A model generated the notes under the pieces. It was not told where the DNA came from. It worked only from the letters and a program-made list of their open reading frames with translations, and did not search any database. DNA of 64,000 nucleotides from Tepidiformaceae bacterium. Its GTDB lineage: Bacteria; Chloroflexota; Dehalococcoidia; Tepidiformales; Tepidiformaceae. Below, in pieces: positions 62,524 through 64,000 of this stretch; the first letter of the stretch is position 1; the number at the start of each line of letters is the position of its first letter. A program made the translations under genes and the position numbers. The DNA lies in contig OY282446.1 in NCBI GenBank assembly GCA_958295975.1, positions 1,899,289 through 1,963,288 on the forward strand. Direction: 5' to 3'.

Positions 62524-62747
62524 ACTACATAAATGCACGGCTCCTCAGCGCAGCACCAGCTGGCAGCGCTGGACACGGCCCGTCTCCTTGATCCCGCCCG
62601 TGTAGACGCGCCACACGGCTGTGCAGATTCAGGCTCCGTCCGTGTGATGTATGTTCAGTGCAGGGGGTGTCGAAACGGTAGGCAACCCAAACCCCCTCCA
62701 CGCCGCCCCGCTTGCGCGCCCGCGCCCCGCGCGCGTACAACTCCCGC
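62474..62747. other. Intergenic region with repeat R2 and a possible gene remnant
   Basis: Holds R2 (62490-62523) and, on the minus strand (62545 to about 62630), a stop-bounded 29-codon fragment containing VYTGGIKETGRVQRCQLVLR that ends in TGA; it may be a degraded 3' end of a gene. Nothing else is recognised before GTG 62748. Confidence 0.45.
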
Positions 62748-64000
62748 GTGAGCGTCAGCGTCCCCCTGCCCCATCCCCGCGGCCCCCTCAGCGGCTACCG
62801 CGTGCTCGACCTCGCCGACGAGAAGGGGCAGCTCTGCGCGCGCCTGCTGGGCGAGCTGGGCGCGGACGTGATCAAGGTCGAGCCGCGCGAGGGCCACGCC
62901 ACGCGCGCCAACGGCCCCTTCTACCGCGACGAGGCCGGGCGCGAGTCCAGCCTCTGGTGGTGGGCCATGAACGCGGGCAAGCGCTCCGTCACCTGCGAGC
63001 CGCGCGTGGCCGCGGGCCGCGAGCTGCTCCACCGCCTCGCGGCCGCCGCCGACGCCGTGATCGAGACGAGCGCGCCCGGCTCGGAAGAGGCGAAGGCGCA
63101 GGGCGCGGACCCGCGTGCGCTCATGCGCGCCAATCCGGGGGCCGTGGTCGTGAGCGTCACCAACTTCGGCCAGAGCGGCCCCCTGCGCGCGCTGCCCGCC
63201 ACCGACATCGTGGCCTCGGCGATGGGCGGGCACATGCACCTGAACGGCAGCGACGAGTGCGGCCCCGTGCGCACGACCGTGCCCCAGGCGTACGCCCAGG
63301 TGAACGCGCAGGCGGCGGTGGGGACGGTGATCGCGCTCTACGCGCGCGGCGCCAACGGGGGCCTCGGCCAGCACGTCGACGTCTCCATGCAGGAGGCCAT
63401 GACGAACGCCATGGACAACGCGCAGCAGACGTGGGACCTGCTCGGCGTGAACAACCGCGGGCCCGGTTCGGGGCGCATGATCGCGGGGCGGCAGGGGCCG
63501 CGCTACATCTACGAGACGGCGGACGGCTGGGTGGCGGCGCTCTCCTTCGGCGGGCTCATGGGGCCGAGCGCGAACGCCATGATCGACTGGCTCGACGAGG
63601 CGGGCGAGGCGGGACCGCTGGCCGCGCCCCACTGGCGCGCGCGGCTGGAGACGGTGCAGCCGCTGGAAGCGGACGAGCAGGCCCTGCTGGTGGGGGCGAT
63701 GGAGCGCTTCTGCCGCCCGCGCCGCAAGGACGAGCTGGTGGCCGGGGCGCAGGCGCGCGGCGCGGGCTGGGCGCCCGTCTACGGCCCGCGCGAGATCGTG
63801 GAGTGCGGGCAGCTGGCCGCGCGCGACTACTGGGTGCGCGTGCCCCACGACGACATCGGCGAGTCCTTCGTCTATCCGGGCGCGCCCTTCATCCTCTCGC
63901 GCACGCCCTGGAAGCAGCGCGGGCGCGCCCCCCACGTGGGCGAACACAACGACGACGTGTACGGCGGGCTGCTGGGGCTCGCCGACGATGAACGCGCCCG
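62748..64000 (+). CDS. CaiB/BaiF (class III) CoA-transferase, 3' end cut by window edge
   Basis: Starts at GTG 62748 and runs off the window after 417 codons. LSGYRVLDLADEKGQLCARL, GADVIKVEPREGHATRANGP, NAGKRSVTCEPRVAAGRELL and SVTNFGQSGPLRALPATD are the family signature. The N-terminus is closely like module 1 of the fused enzyme at 5023-7455, so this gene may also continue into a second CoA-transferase module beyond the window. Confidence 0.88.
   Translation, partial: MSVSVPLPHPRGPLSGYRVLDLADEKGQLCARLLGELGADVIKVEPREGHATRANGPFYRDEAGRESSLWWWAMNAGKRSVTCEPRVAAGRELLHRLAAAADAVIETSAPGSEEAKAQGADPRALMRANPGAVVVSVTNFGQSGPLRALPATDIVASAMGGHMHLNGSDECGPVRTTVPQAYAQVNAQAAVGTVIALYARGANGGLGQHVDVSMQEAMTNAMDNAQQTWDLLGVNNRGPGSGRMIAGRQGPRYIYETADGWVAALSFGGLMGPSANAMIDWLDEAGEAGPLAAPHWRARLETVQPLEADEQALLVGAMERFCRPRRKDELVAGAQARGAGWAPVYGPREIVECGQLAARDYWVRVPHDDIGESFVYPGAPFILSRTPWKQRGRAPHVGEHNDDVYGGLLGLADDERA

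Noticed and set aside
62525-62740. 71-residue minus-strand ORF starting with MYARGARARKR
   Set aside because: No domain features; Arg-rich composition of a shadow frame, start lies in the next gene's leader.

Overview
The window is 64 kb of very GC-rich bacterial chromosome, densely packed with short intergenic gaps and frequent ATGA/GTGA stop-start overlaps. Lipoprotein and Tat-type signals, menaquinone genes (menG-menA), two LLM-class (F420-type) oxidoreductases, an ADP-forming acyl-CoA synthetase and several CaiB/BaiF CoA-transferases suggest an uncultivated Chloroflexota (Dehalococcoidia-like) member. This is inference from gene content; a high-GC actinobacterium is the main alternative. 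No rRNA, insertion sequence, prophage or CRISPR array was seen.

Layout. 0-5 kb: truncated argF, a Trp-Leu-Cys tRNA cluster, the ADP-forming acyl-CoA synthetase pair, maf and an rlmD-like methyltransferase. 5-11 kb: a fused double CoA-transferase, then a zinc regulon (Fur/Zur regulator divergent from znuA-znuC-znuB) in which ZnuA carries seven acidic His-rich repeats. 11-17 kb: tandemly duplicated SnoaL-like genes, an orphan Cas4-like nuclease, an LLM oxidoreductase, mobA, and a lower-GC accessory patch (RelE/ParE-like small protein, lipoprotein, Panacea-domain protein). 16.5-31.5 kb: DAHP synthase, a thioredoxin/TPR plus YyaL pair, a ModE-like regulator, a histidine phosphatase, a frameshifted surface protein, tlyA-nadK-recN, a sulfite-oxidase-like enzyme, a geranylgeranyl-reductase-like flavoprotein and a cluster of very small genes. 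31.5-38 kb: VOC proteins, two paralogous AttH/CrtC-like proteins, enoyl-CoA hydratase plus 3-hydroxyacyl-CoA dehydrogenase, and hyi-garR. 38-46 kb: a giant Pro/Thr-stalk surface protein, tRNA-Arg, and a peptide/nickel-type ABC transporter without its ATPases. 46-64 kb: DinB-like proteins, a stand-alone PEP-synthase nucleotide-binding domain, an FGE-like protein, an aldo/keto reductase, a split CoA-transferase pair, a low-GC accessory patch, menG-menA, dapL, hflX, a C13-tract frameshifted gene, a small membrane zinc-ribbon protein flanked by repeats, and a truncated CoA-transferase.

The genes suggest aerobic or facultative heterotrophy on CoA-activated acids (acyl-CoA synthetase, CoA-transferases, hydratases, dehydrogenase), menaquinone respiration, molybdenum-cofactor use (mobA, ModE-like, sulfite-oxidase-like) and zinc scavenging. 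Two features run through the window. First, at least twelve genes have a TAnnnT -10 box only 6-8 nt before the start codon, which predicts leaderless mRNAs. Second, three genes are broken by an apparent single-base indel, one of them in a 13-C homopolymer; these may be assembly errors or real (phase-variable) events. Lower-GC accessory genes at about 12.1-12.8, 14.6-16.5, 52.3-53.5 and 62.0-62.5 kb hold the least familiar proteins.
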